Position numbers and translations under genes: made by a program. Shown piece by piece: positions 18,382 to 26,613 of a stretch of DNA of 64,000 nucleotides. Positions within the stretch are counted from its first letter, which is position 1; each line of letters begins with the position of its first letter. Below the pieces are notes generated by a model. It searched no databases, had not been told where the DNA came from, and saw nothing but the letters and a program-made list of their open reading frames with translations. Origin of the DNA: Nitrospirota bacterium (GTDB lineage: Bacteria; Nitrospirota; Nitrospiria; Nitrospirales; Nitrospiraceae); assembly GCA_040757595.1 (NCBI GenBank), contig JBFLWP010000001.1:289443-353442 (forward strand), written 5' to 3'.

Positions 18382-19836
18382 GTGAGCCTTACATCCGCAG
18401 AGTTGGCCGCCGTCCTCCGCGAAATCCGTCCGGCGTTGATCGGAGGCTGGATCCAGAAGGTCTTCCAGCCCGCACCGCACACGATCACCCTGGAAATCCG
18501 ATCGTCCGGGAAGACCTTGCTCCTTCTGCTCTCCGCCGACCCGGGCACGGCCCGCCTCCACCTGCTCTCGCAGCGCCTGCCCAACCCGCCCTTTCCGCCG
18601 TCCTTCTGCCAGTTCCTGCGCGCCCAGATTCAGGGCGCCCGCATCGAGGCGATCGAGCAGGTCGGGGGGGACCGCGTCGTCCGCCTGGGCCTGACGGCCC
18701 ACGCCGGGCCCCGGGCGTTGCTCGCCGAGCTGACGGGCAAGAAGTCCGATCTCCTGCTGCTGGACGCCCAGGAGCGGGTGCTTGCGACCCTCAACGAGGG
18801 CTCCGAGGAGGCAGGCGCGCTCTATCACCCGCCGGCCAGACCTCCCCACGCTACGGGCGGAGCAGACGTCGCGGAGCCTCTGCCTCAGCCCGGTCGTCCC
18901 TCTCCCTTTCCCCTGTCTCTGGCCATCGAAGAGCGGTACGGGCAGCGTGAGGAGGAGTTGACTCGTGAGCGGCTGCGCCAGGCCCGACTGGGGGAGCTGC
19001 GCAAGGCCGTCAAGAAGGCCGTCAGACGGATCGAGGCGCTCCGATCGGACCTGGACAAGGCGGAACGGTACAGGGACTATGCACGTTACGGGGAGCTGTT
19101 GAAGGCCAACCTCGGCCGGATCAAGAAGGGACAGGAGCAGATCGCCGTCGTGGACTACTTCGATCCGGCGCTCCCCGAACTGGTCATCCCGCTCGATCCG
19201 GCCAAGGGCCCGCAGGGAAACATGGACGACTGTTTCCGCAAGCACCGCAAGCACCTCTCGGCTCAACAGGAGATCCGTCCCAGGCTGGAGGCGGCGGAGA
19301 GGGAGCTGGAGCGTGTCCGGGCGGAGATGGCGGCGCTGCAGCGTGAAGAATGGACCCCATCGCCACCGGAATCGGCCCCGGCCCGACAAGATCGTTCCCG
19401 ACCCATCGCCCGTCACCCATCACCCGTCACGCGTCACCCCTCCCGCTCCGGCCCCTTCCGCCGCTTCGCGTCGGCCGACGGCCTGCCCATCTACGTGGGC
19501 CGCAACGCCCGCGAGAACGAGGAGCTGACTTTCAAGTTCGCCCACAGCGACGACCTCTGGCTCCATGCCCAGGGCGCCCCCGGCTCGCACGTGGTCGTGC
19601 GGCTGGGGAAGGGCGACGCCCCGCCGCCCGAGACCCTGAAAGACGCGGCGACCCTGGCCCTGCTCTACAGCGACTTGAAAAAGAGCGGCAAAGGAGAGGT
19701 GATCTACACCAGAAGGAAATGGGTCCGGAAGGCCAAGGGACAGCCGCCCGGCACGGTGACCGTCACGCAGGAGAAGGCCGTCTTCGTCCAGCTCGATCGC
19801 ACCCGATTGGACCGGCTCAAGGAAGGGCTGGGCTGA
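18382..19836 (+). CDS. rqcH: RqcH/NFACT-family ribosome quality-control protein
   Basis: This 484-residue protein starts at GTG 18382. It has an NFACT-N domain at the front, a coiled-coil middle (about 210-325) and an NFACT-R domain at the end (about 355-470, with DDLWLHAQGAPGSHVVVRLG). RqcH adds C-terminal alanine tails to stalled peptides on split large ribosomal subunits. The Asp-Arg pair needed for tRNA recruitment in Bacillus (D97-R98) is at exactly the same positions here. The protein is shorter than the usual 550-580. Just before NFACT-R a 7-bp DNA repeat array (19401-19444) is translated as PIARHPSPVTRHPS, making a low-complexity linker. Confidence 0.9.
   Translation: MSLTSAELAAVLREIRPALIGGWIQKVFQPAPHTITLEIRSSGKTLLLLLSADPGTARLHLLSQRLPNPPFPPSFCQFLRAQIQGARIEAIEQVGGDRVVRLGLTAHAGPRALLAELTGKKSDLLLLDAQERVLATLNEGSEEAGALYHPPARPPHATGGADVAEPLPQPGRPSPFPLSLAIEERYGQREEELTRERLRQARLGELRKAVKKAVRRIEALRSDLDKAERYRDYARYGELLKANLGRIKKGQEQIAVVDYFDPALPELVIPLDPAKGPQGNMDDCFRKHRKHLSAQQEIRPRLEAAERELERVRAEMAALQREEWTPSPPESAPARQDRSRPIARHPSPVTRHPSRSGPFRRFASADGLPIYVGRNARENEELTFKFAHSDDLWLHAQGAPGSHVVVRLGKGDAPPPETLKDAATLALLYSDLKKSGKGEVIYTRRKWVRKAKGQPPGTVTVTQEKAVFVQLDRTRLDRLKEGLG
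19401..19444. repeat. 7-bp-period array inside the rqcH reading frame
   Basis: Units on the plus strand are CATCGCC, CGTCACC, CATCACC, CGTCACG and CGTCACC; on the minus strand they read GTGACGC, GTGACGG and GTGATGG. It is a single arm and is read through in frame between two domains of RqcH. Its units match those of the intergenic arrays at 29437, 37333 and 45261. Confidence 0.75.
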
Positions 19837-19843
19837 GCCGCTC

Positions 19844-19872
19844 TTGACACTTGCCTCGAAGGGGCCTAGCCT
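19844..19872 (+). promoter_or_regulatory. Sigma-70-like promoter of the SDR gene
   Basis: TTGACA, a 17-base spacer and TAGCCT lie just after the rqcH stop. The transcript would start near 19879, leaving a leader of about 90 bases before the ATG at 19971. Confidence 0.5.
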
Positions 19873-19970
19873 TGGGCCCATCCTGCGGCTTCTTCTTATT
19901 GCCGGTGAGCAGGCGCGCGCCCCTCTGAGCCGGAACCCAACCCGGCGGCTCGCCGGCTGGTGGCCAGGCG

Positions 19971-20753
19971 ATGCCGCTCCGCGGGCAGACGGTTCTGATC
20001 ACTGGCGCCTCAAGCGGGATCGGCGCGGCCACAGCGCTGGCCCTGGCCGGTAAAGGCGCCCGGCTCCTGCTGACGGCCCGCCGCGAGGACCGGCTCAAGG
20101 CCGTTGCGGAGGACGTCAGGGCCGCAGGAGGACGGGCGTCGGTCTACCCGGCCGACCTCGCCGACGCGCCGGCGGTGGCGCGCATGGCCGCCGGCGTCCG
20201 CGCGGACGCCGGCGTCCCCGACGTGCTGATCAACAATGCCGGCGCGGGCCGCTGGCTCCCCCTGCTCGAAACCTCCCCTGACGACGCGCGGCGCATGATC
20301 GAGGTGCCCTACCTCGCCGCCCTCTACGTGACGCGCGAGTTCCTCGGGGACATGGTGAAGCGGGGAAGCGGCCACCTGGTCAACGTGACCTCCCCCGCGT
20401 CTTTCCTGGCCTGGCCCAACGCCTGCGGCTACATCGCGGCGCGTCACGCCTTGCGCGGCTTTACCGAGGCCCTGCGGGCCGAGCTGCGGGGAACGGGGCT
20501 TCACGTGACGCTCGTCGTGCTCGGCAAGGTCGCCAGTTCCTACTGGACGCACAACCCCGGCAGCGAAGAGAAGGCCCCCAAGGTGGTCTCCCTGCTCGCC
20601 AGAGACCTGACGACGGACGAAGCGGCTTCCGCCATCGTCGAGGGCCTCGAACGGCGCCGGCGCCAGATCGTCAAGCCGGCCATCTACCGATTGCTGATGA
20701 GCCGCTACGTGCCGGCCTGGGTGACCGGCACGATGGCCGGATGGCCCGGCTAG
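19971..20753 (+). CDS. Short-chain dehydrogenase/reductase with altered catalytic Lys
   Basis: This Rossmann-fold protein of 260 residues has the classical SDR cofactor motif TGASSGIG near the N terminus and the NNAG motif. Around the active site the Ser is present in NVTSPAS and the Tyr in GYIAAR, but the Lys of the YxxxK motif is replaced by Arg. That change usually weakens or alters reductase activity. The C terminus (YRLLMSRYVPAWVTGTM) is typical of membrane-associated SDRs. The gene is followed at 42 bases by an Old Yellow Enzyme relative, so both may act on the same unsaturated or carbonyl compound. Confidence 0.88.
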   Translation: MPLRGQTVLITGASSGIGAATALALAGKGARLLLTARREDRLKAVAEDVRAAGGRASVYPADLADAPAVARMAAGVRADAGVPDVLINNAGAGRWLPLLETSPDDARRMIEVPYLAALYVTREFLGDMVKRGSGHLVNVTSPASFLAWPNACGYIAARHALRGFTEALRAELRGTGLHVTLVVLGKVASSYWTHNPGSEEKAPKVVSLLARDLTTDEAASAIVEGLERRRRQIVKPAIYRLLMSRYVPAWVTGTMAGWPG

Positions 20754-20795
20754 GCCGTCTCGCCTCGCCTGGCGCACAGACGAAAGGAGGGGCCC

Positions 20796-22235
20796 ATGCC
20801 CAGCTCCAGGACAACCGTCGCGCCGCCCGCTCCCACCAGCGATGAGGACCGGCGGGTCATCTTCCAACCCCTGCGATTCCGCAGCCTGGAGGTCAAGAAC
20901 CGGCTGGTCCGGTCGAACGTCTCGGGGACGTTCGACGACTACAACGGGCACGGCACCAACGCGCGCCTCAACTGGGAGGAGAAGTTCGCGCGTGGCGGGG
21001 TGGGGGCGATCATCTCGTCCTTCACCCCCGTGACGGTCCGCGGGCGCATCATGACCAGCTACGCCATGATTGACCACGACGACAAGATTCCGTTCTGGCA
21101 CGCGGTGGGCGAACGCGTCCACCGCCATCAGTGCAAGTTCATCCTCCAGTTGAGCCACTCCGGCCGGCAGCAGGACGTGGGCGGGGTCGAGAATCTGTAC
21201 AAGAAGGCCCAGAGCTCGACCAGCCGGAAGGACTATTTCCACGGCCTCCTGAGTCAGGCCATGACCAAGCAGGATATCCGGGAGACGATCGCGCTGTTCG
21301 CGGAAGGCGCGCGGCGGGCCAGGGAGGCGGGGCTGGACGGGGTCGAGCTGCACGGGGCGAACGGCTACTTGATCACGCAGTTCCTGAGCTCCGGCATCAA
21401 CGACCGGACGGACGAATACGGCGGGTCCGTCGAGAACCGGACGCGGTTCGTGATCGAGATCGTCCGGGCGATCCGCGAGCGGGTCGGGCGCGGCTTCCAC
21501 CTCCAGATGAAGATCAACGCCGTGGACCACAACGACTGGCTGTACCCCTGGGAGAAGAAGGGCAATACGCTCCAGGACACGATCGAGATCTGCCAGCGGC
21601 TGGAGGACGGGGGCGACGGTGTGGACGCCTTCCACATCTCCAGCGGCAGCACCTTTCCCCACCCCCGCAACCCGCCCGGCGACTTTCCGCTCGTAGCGGC
21701 CAGACGGTGGTACGACATCATGCTGAATCAGGGCGTCCGGACCCACTTCAATTACTTCGTCTTCAACCACCGCCTGCCGGGGCTGGCCTTCCGGTGGCTG
21801 TGGCGGCGCCGTCGAGGTCCGGTGATCGAAGGGATCAACGCCGAGTACGCCAGGGAGATCAAGCGGCACGTGCAGGTGCCCGTCCTCTGCACCGGCGGGT
21901 TCCAGCACGCGTCGCGCATCGCCCAGGTCATCCGGGACGGCTGGTGCGATGCCGTCTCCATGGCGCGCCCCCTGATCGCCAACAACGACCTGCCCCGGAT
22001 ACTCGATCGGCAGGACGGGCCTGATCCCGGGAAGGAATGCACCTATTGCAACAAGTGCCTGCTGAACGACCTGGAGAACCCGCTCGGGTGCTACGAGCTG
22101 TCCCGGTACGACGGGGCCACCTTCGAAGAACGATACCGGAACATGATGGACAGCGTGATGTCGGTCTTCTCCCCGCCGACCTTTACGGCCATGCCGCGCC
22201 AAACCGGAGGGGGCGCCCCCTCCCCCGACCGATGA
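20796..22235 (+). CDS. NADH:flavin oxidoreductase, Old Yellow Enzyme family
   Basis: This 479-residue TIM-barrel flavoprotein has the OYE signatures LHGANGYLITQFLS and NDRTDEYGGSVENRTRF, and the HSGRQ stretch that lies over the flavin. Near the C terminus CTYCNKCLLNDLENPLGC offers four cysteines in the pattern of the 4Fe-4S site found in dienoyl-CoA-reductase-type members, but the second (NAD(P)H-binding) half of those proteins is missing. It starts behind GAAAGGAGGGGCCC. It probably reduces an activated C=C bond; the substrate is unknown. It sits in a short plus-strand run with the SDR upstream. Confidence 0.9.
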   Translation: MPSSRTTVAPPAPTSDEDRRVIFQPLRFRSLEVKNRLVRSNVSGTFDDYNGHGTNARLNWEEKFARGGVGAIISSFTPVTVRGRIMTSYAMIDHDDKIPFWHAVGERVHRHQCKFILQLSHSGRQQDVGGVENLYKKAQSSTSRKDYFHGLLSQAMTKQDIRETIALFAEGARRAREAGLDGVELHGANGYLITQFLSSGINDRTDEYGGSVENRTRFVIEIVRAIRERVGRGFHLQMKINAVDHNDWLYPWEKKGNTLQDTIEICQRLEDGGDGVDAFHISSGSTFPHPRNPPGDFPLVAARRWYDIMLNQGVRTHFNYFVFNHRLPGLAFRWLWRRRRGPVIEGINAEYAREIKRHVQVPVLCTGGFQHASRIAQVIRDGWCDAVSMARPLIANNDLPRILDRQDGPDPGKECTYCNKCLLNDLENPLGCYELSRYDGATFEERYRNMMDSVMSVFSPPTFTAMPRQTGGGAPSPDR

Positions 22236-22288
22236 GACTCCCTCCCGGAAAGACCGCGAAACGGCGGGCCCCGAAAGGAGAACGAACC

Positions 22289-22417
22289 ATGGGACAGGAT
22301 GATCCGCTGACACCCGTTGAACTCGAGATGCGTAAGAAGCAGCGGTGGCGTCGGTTGGCGGTGCTCGCGTTGGTCCTCGTCGCCGCGTATCTGTTCAGGC
22401 AGAACGGGTTCTGCTGA
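22289..22417 (+). CDS. Small membrane protein (42 aa)
   Basis: The ATG at 22289 has a good ribosome site (GAAAGGAG). The peptide has a charged front half (MGQDDPLTPVELEMRKKQRW) and one hydrophobic helix (LAVLALVLVAAYLF), ending in FRQNGFC. It lies between the OYE gene and an exported protein gene in the same direction. Function unknown. Confidence 0.6.
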   Translation: MGQDDPLTPVELEMRKKQRWRRLAVLALVLVAAYLFRQNGFC

Positions 22418-22497
22418 AAATCCCCCTCTGGCGTGCTTTTCCGGAGGACTTGGCATATCCTTCGGAGGACGCAACGTCCGCCAGCAGGAGGGGGAGC

Positions 22498-23262
22498 ATG
22501 CGGAAGGATTGTGGCCGGGTCGCCGACTCGATCGGGAGGGCGAGGCTGACGGGATTCGCGGAGCTGGCCGGCTTGGCGTCGTGTCTGGCCTTGACCGTGG
22601 CCGTGGGGATCCCGGTGGCTCACGCCGACGCCCCGATTGACACCCTGTTCGACCAGATGAAGCAGCAGGCGAAGGGGAATCCCTACCTCGAAGACCGCAT
22701 CCACGACGTCCTGCACGAGTTGGCCAAGGAGTTGAAGGAGGAGCGTCTCCAGACGCAGCTCCGCAACACGACCCCCCTCGAATTGCTGCGCGGCATCGAG
22801 CGGACCGAGAAGGGCGACCACATCCTCGCGGTGGACTACGGGATCGACTGGGAGGGGATGGACTTCACTCCCTACCTCGGCGCCAACCTGGAAGCGGCCG
22901 GGCGCGGCGTGAAGATCACGCGCATCTTCATCGTCGCGGGCAAAGCGCCCAAGCGCGGGCTCTGCCACGTGATGAGCCGCATGCAGCAGGCGGGCATCAC
23001 GGTCCTGGTCGCGAGCAAAGACGACCTGACCGGACGTCGCGAGTACGAAGAGTCCAAGGCCGCCCGCGTCATCTTCCACTACCGGAACAAGTATGCGGTG
23101 CTCATGATCGAGACCACCCCGCTCCCCGACCTGAGGCTGGGCGATCCCTATCTCCTGGACGTGACCTGGAGCATGCCCAAGGTCTCTGAGTCGATCAAAT
23201 ACGTGGACTGGCTCATGGACAAGAAGCGGTCCGTCCCCTTCACTCCGGCTATCTGCAAGTGA
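22498..23262 (+). CDS. Exported protein of unknown function (254 aa)
   Basis: The ATG at 22498 has a strong ribosome site (GGAGGGGGAGC). A signal peptide ends near HADAPIDTL (about residue 41). The mature part starts with a helical stretch (QMKQQAKGNPYLEDRIHDVL) followed by an alpha/beta region containing VDYGIDWEGMDF, RIFIVAGKAP and ITVLVASKDDL. That region is reminiscent of a small nucleotide- or phosphate-handling fold, but no active-site motif is evident and I do not recognise the family. The gene is convergent with the exported protein at 23273-23743. Confidence 0.75.
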   Translation: MRKDCGRVADSIGRARLTGFAELAGLASCLALTVAVGIPVAHADAPIDTLFDQMKQQAKGNPYLEDRIHDVLHELAKELKEERLQTQLRNTTPLELLRGIERTEKGDHILAVDYGIDWEGMDFTPYLGANLEAAGRGVKITRIFIVAGKAPKRGLCHVMSRMQQAGITVLVASKDDLTGRREYEESKAARVIFHYRNKYAVLMIETTPLPDLRLGDPYLLDVTWSMPKVSESIKYVDWLMDKKRSVPFTPAICK

Positions 23263-23272
23263 ATTGCGGCGC

Positions 23273-23743
23273 TCAGGCGTCCGGAACGTCCTGGCCGGGC
23301 ACGATCTCCACCGCCCCGTCCGCCTGGATGTAGACCTCGTTCCCGTTGAGCCCGTCCTCCAAGGCGTCCTCCCAGAGACGCGCCGGGAAGCCGTCCCCGG
23401 CCGGGTCGGTCCCGAAGTAGAGCGGGTTGGCGCTGACCGCATAGACGAGGCCTCCGCCCGTCCGCTCGCTCTGGTACAGGATCACGGGCACGGAGTCCTG
23501 CGCAAACACGTCATCCGGCGAGGCGGGCAGGGTGGCCAGGACCCGGTGGAGGGTCACGTGGGTGACCCGGCCGGTCAAGGGATCGGCGTAAGACACCATC
23601 AGAAGCCCGTTGGGCAGGATCTGGATGTCGGCGGTCGAACCGAGCAGAAACGCGTCCGGATCGGGAACGGATTGGCAGGCATACAGTGAGGGAGTGGGCT
23701 GCAGGAGGACCAGAAGCAGAATGAGGAGCAGCAGGAAGTGCAT
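23273..23743 (-). CDS. Exported protein of unknown function (156 aa)
   Basis: The start at 23743 is set by CAGGAGGTGTGCC. The signal peptide is leucine-rich (MHFLLLLILLLVLLQPTPSL). The mature domain is beta-rich, with an Asp/Gly-rich stretch FGTDPAGDGFPARLWEDALE that could bind calcium. No known family is recognised. Confidence 0.72.
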   Translation of the reverse strand: MHFLLLLILLLVLLQPTPSLYACQSVPDPDAFLLGSTADIQILPNGLLMVSYADPLTGRVTHVTLHRVLATLPASPDDVFAQDSVPVILYQSERTGGGLVYAVSANPLYFGTDPAGDGFPARLWEDALEDGLNGNEVYIQADGAVEIVPGQDVPDA

Positions 23744-23818
23744 GGCACACCTCCTGGGTGGCTATCCCCGGCCTCACCACTCAGGTTTCGAGTGACGCAT
23801 AGTCCCTTCCATCGCCAG

Positions 23819-23911
23819 TCAATTCATCGCCCCGGTGACGATGCTCACCAGCCAGAGCAGCGTAGTGGCGGCCTCGATGAGCAGCACCATGATGACGGGT
23901 AAAGAAGACAT
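23819..23911 (-). CDS. Possible 30-aa membrane peptide
   Basis: A 31-codon frame encodes MSSLPVIMVLLIEAATTLLW followed by LVSIVTGAMN, a single hydrophobic helix. A ribosome site AAAGGAAA lies 6-8 bases before the ATG. It is too short to be confident, but its composition is not random. The remaining 280 bases up to 24192 contain nothing I can identify. Confidence 0.4.
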   Translation of the reverse strand: MSSLPVIMVLLIEAATTLLWLVSIVTGAMN

Positions 23912-24192
23912 CCCGCGTTTCCTTTAATTTGCGCGTCGGCCAGACCCGATTCCGTTCAGGCTCCGCTGGCCTCACGTCTCTTCTATCGGCTCGCAAGGGT
24001 TTCCCCTTGAGCAACACCAGTGCCGGCACTCCTCCGGCGTAAATCTCAAGATTCATCCCGACAGATTCTGAACGGATACAGGCAGTTCTTGCCCGTTGTT
24101 AGGTAGAGACGGTGACGCAAGGACGGGCGGGGTGGGCGGCGACAGGCCCCGTTCAGCGTCCTTCCTGTCCCTTCGTCAGCCGAGGCACACCC

Positions 24193-24984
24193 TCATTCCC
24201 CGACCCGCACCAGCAACCCTTTTTCCTTGCAGACGTTGAACGTGTAGTGGAACAGGGCGACCATGATCGTCAGGTAGAGGAGGTTCAGGCCGAAGGCCCA
24301 GACCAGGTGGGTGGCCGGCAGCGTGCCCTGGGTGAGCACCAACCGCATCCCTTCGAACACATGGGCGGCGGGGTTGGCCCAGGCCATTGCCTGGAGCCAG
24401 GAAGGCAGCACGTCGAGCGGATAGAACACGCAGGAGATCGGCTGGAAGAGGAACACCATCCCCCAGGCCAGCACCTCCGCCTCCTGCCCGAACCGCATGA
24501 TCAGCGAGGTGGTCAGGACGCCGATGATCCAGCCGGCCACGAGCAGGTTCAGCACGAAGGGGATGAGGGACAGGCCGATGACGAGCACGTTGTAGGAATA
24601 GAACAGGAGCGCGGAGAGCGCCATCACGACCGAGACTGCCACGACCTTGAAGACGCTCATCACCATGGTGGCCGCCAGGAACTCGCCCGGCGTGAGCGGA
24701 CTCGCGAAGAGGTTCATGAGGTTCCTGGCCCAGATCTCCTCCAAAAACGAGATCGTGATCCCCTGCTGCGCGCGGAAGAGCACGTCCCAGAGGATCAGGG
24801 CGCCGAGGAAGAAGGTCACCACGCCGGGGAGCTGCCCCTGGAACTTCATCAGGTAGACCGTGATGAAGCCCCAGACGACCAGGTCCAGGAAGGGCCAGTA
24901 GAAGATCTCCATCAGCCGGGGCAGGCTGCGGCGGTAGAGGTACAGGTGGCGGGCGACGAGCGCGTTGATCCGGTGCACTTTCAT
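24193..24984 (-). CDS. ABC-2 type transporter permease
   Basis: This membrane protein of 263 residues has six hydrophobic segments in the ABC-2 pattern, including the conserved LEEIWARNLMNLFASPLTPGEF region after the second helix. It forms the channel half of an exporter with the ATPase encoded just upstream (25079-25807). Such two-gene systems export lipids, polysaccharides or drugs; the substrate is not evident. A 7-bp-period repeat lies between the two genes. Confidence 0.9.
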   Translation of the reverse strand: MKVHRINALVARHLYLYRRSLPRLMEIFYWPFLDLVVWGFITVYLMKFQGQLPGVVTFFLGALILWDVLFRAQQGITISFLEEIWARNLMNLFASPLTPGEFLAATMVMSVFKVVAVSVVMALSALLFYSYNVLVIGLSLIPFVLNLLVAGWIIGVLTTSLIMRFGQEAEVLAWGMVFLFQPISCVFYPLDVLPSWLQAMAWANPAAHVFEGMRLVLTQGTLPATHLVWAFGLNLLYLTIMVALFHYTFNVCKEKGLLVRVGE

Positions 24985-25000
24985 TCAACAACTCCGGCAA

Positions 25001-25060
25001 GAGGTTCGAGGTACGAGGCGCGAGGGATGTCCGAGTTTTTCCTCCTCGATCCTCGATCCC
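25001..25060. repeat. Inverted 7-bp-period repeat, GAGGTNC type
   Basis: The left arm (25001-25028) reads GAGGTTC, GAGGTAC, GAGGCGC, GAGGGAT. The right arm (25041-25060) is its inverted counterpart, with GATCGAG units on the minus strand. A T-run (TTTTT) lies in the loop. It sits in the gap between the ABC ATPase and permease genes. Confidence 0.7.
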
Positions 25061-25078
25061 AGTGCCCCGAGCCTGCTG

Positions 25079-25807
25079 CTACCGTTCACGTGCCAATTTC
25101 AGAAACACTTCTTCCAAATCCCTCTGCCCGAACCGTTCCATGACCGCCTGCGCCGTGCCCTCGGCGACGATCTTCCCCCGCTGGAGGAAGATGATCCGGT
25201 CCGACATCTCCTCCATCTCCCGCATGTTGTGGGAGGTGTAGAGGATGCTGAGGCTGCCCGACCGGCGCACGTCCTTCAGGAAGGCCCGGATCTTGTGCGC
25301 GATGTCCGGGTCGAGGCTGGCCGTCGGCTCGTCCAGGAACAGGATTTTCGGCTCGGTCAGGATCGCCTTGGCCAGGGTCAGCCGCGTCATCTGGCCGGAA
25401 GAGAGCCGCCTCGTGACCTTGTGCCGGAACTCCTCCATCTCCAGCTTCTTGACCACCTCGTCAATGCGCCGCGGAACCTCGGTGAGCCCGTAGAGCTTCG
25501 CCACCACCCGCAGGTTCTCTTCCACGGTGAGCGAGAAGGGCATCGAGATGTAGGTGGAGGAGAAATTCACCTGGCTCAGGATCTCCTCCCGGTGGGCGGC
25601 CAGGTCCTTGCCGAACACCCGGATGGTCCCCGCCGTGGGCGTGATGAGCCCCAGGAGCATCTGGATCGTGGTCGTCTTCCCCGCCCCGTTGGGCCCGAGC
25701 AGGCCGAGGATCTCCCCCTGCCGGATTTCGAACGAGATCCCGTCCACGGCGGTGAAGTCGCCGAACCGCTTGGTCAGATTTTGGACTTGGACGACGGGAA
25801 ACGGCAT
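25079..25807 (-). CDS. ABC transporter ATP-binding protein
   Basis: This 242-residue ATPase has Walker A GPNGAGKT, the ABC signature LSSGQMTRL, Walker B ILFLDEPTASLD and the H-loop YTSHNM. It is of the DRA/ABC-2 export class, with the DEPTASLDPD pattern, and partners with the permease encoded downstream. No accessory gene lies beside it. Confidence 0.95.
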   Translation of the reverse strand: MPFPVVQVQNLTKRFGDFTAVDGISFEIRQGEILGLLGPNGAGKTTTIQMLLGLITPTAGTIRVFGKDLAAHREEILSQVNFSSTYISMPFSLTVEENLRVVAKLYGLTEVPRRIDEVVKKLEMEEFRHKVTRRLSSGQMTRLTLAKAILTEPKILFLDEPTASLDPDIAHKIRAFLKDVRRSGSLSILYTSHNMREMEEMSDRIIFLQRGKIVAEGTAQAVMERFGQRDLEEVFLKLARER

Positions 25808-25812
25808 AAGAA

Positions 25813-25842
25813 GTTATCGGTTGTCAGTGTTCAGCTTCTTGA
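25813..25842. repeat. Single-arm 7-bp-period array, GTTGTCA type
   Basis: Units GTTATCG, GTTGTCA, GTGTTCA and GCTTCTT follow one another upstream of the ABC ATPase gene. No clear opposite arm is visible in the remaining 60 bases, so it may be decayed. Confidence 0.45.
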
Positions 25843-25905
25843 TGAGCGTGGCAAGCATCTGCTTCACCTCCTCTGCCTGCCCGGCAAGCTGCCTGTGGTC
25901 TGTTC

Positions 25906-26613
25906 TTAGTTAAACAGAAACTCCCCGATCTTCTCCGGCAGGTGGCAGGTCTCGCAGCGTTTGCTGAGCACCTTGCCCTCGTAGGTCGTCTTGTTGTCGT
26001 GGCACCGGAAGCAGTCGGCCAGCGACGAGGCCCGCAACCTGGAGCCTTCCGGGTGCTCCGGCTCGTAGGCCTTGGTGTCCACCGCCACGTGGCCGCGCGG
26101 GATGACGATCGGATAGCCCTTGATCGGCTGCTCGTGCACCACCCGCGCGTGGCAGGTCGTGCAGCCCTCCCCCCGGCCCCGCTTGGCGAAGGCCTCCATG
26201 TGCTTCCGGTGGCTCATGACCAGGCCCACGTCCTTCACGGGCGGCGGAAGGTCGCGGGGGGCCACTTCCGAGACGCGCAGGATCTCCCGGTGGCAACCCA
26301 GGCACACCTCGGAGTGGACGGTCGCCTGGAGGTTGTGCGGATCGGTGGGGGTGCCGAAGAGATAGACCGCCACGTCCTTGAGCCCCGCGACGGCCTTGTC
26401 GCGGACGAACCCCTCCACCCCGGGCCTCACGTGGCAGTCCACGCAGGTGACCTCCTTGTGGGACGACCTGGTCCAGCTCTCGTAGGAGGGGCGGATGTTG
26501 TGGCAGCTCGCGCAGAACTTGGGATGGTCCGTGACCGACACCGCAGCCGGGGCCAGGATCAGCGCGCCGGCGAAGATCGCCATGAGGACGCTGGCCTTGG
26601 GAGCACTGATCAT
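25906..26613 (-). CDS. NapC/NirT-like membrane-anchored cytochrome c with six heme sites
   Basis: The start at 26613 overlaps the mobB stop (ATGA). A membrane anchor (about 8-27) leads straight into DHPKFCASCHNI, the typical NapC/NirT beginning. Six CxxCH heme sites are present: CASCH, CVDCH, CLGCH, CTTCH, CFRCH and CETCH. Classical NapC has four, so this 235-residue protein is an extended form. It probably passes electrons between membrane quinol and a periplasmic partner. It is translationally coupled to a molybdenum-cofactor gene, which points to a molybdoenzyme partner; this is inference. Confidence 0.9.
   Translation of the reverse strand: MISAPKASVLMAIFAGALILAPAAVSVTDHPKFCASCHNIRPSYESWTRSSHKEVTCVDCHVRPGVEGFVRDKAVAGLKDVAVYLFGTPTDPHNLQATVHSEVCLGCHREILRVSEVAPRDLPPPVKDVGLVMSHRKHMEAFAKRGRGEGCTTCHARVVHEQPIKGYPIVIPRGHVAVDTKAYEPEHPEGSRLRASSLADCFRCHDNKTTYEGKVLSKRCETCHLPEKIGEFLFN

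Noticed and set aside
22423..22470. A second sigma-54 promoter (CTTGGCATATCC) before the exported protein at 22498
   Set aside because: The -24-like GG is present but no TTGC follows at the required distance.
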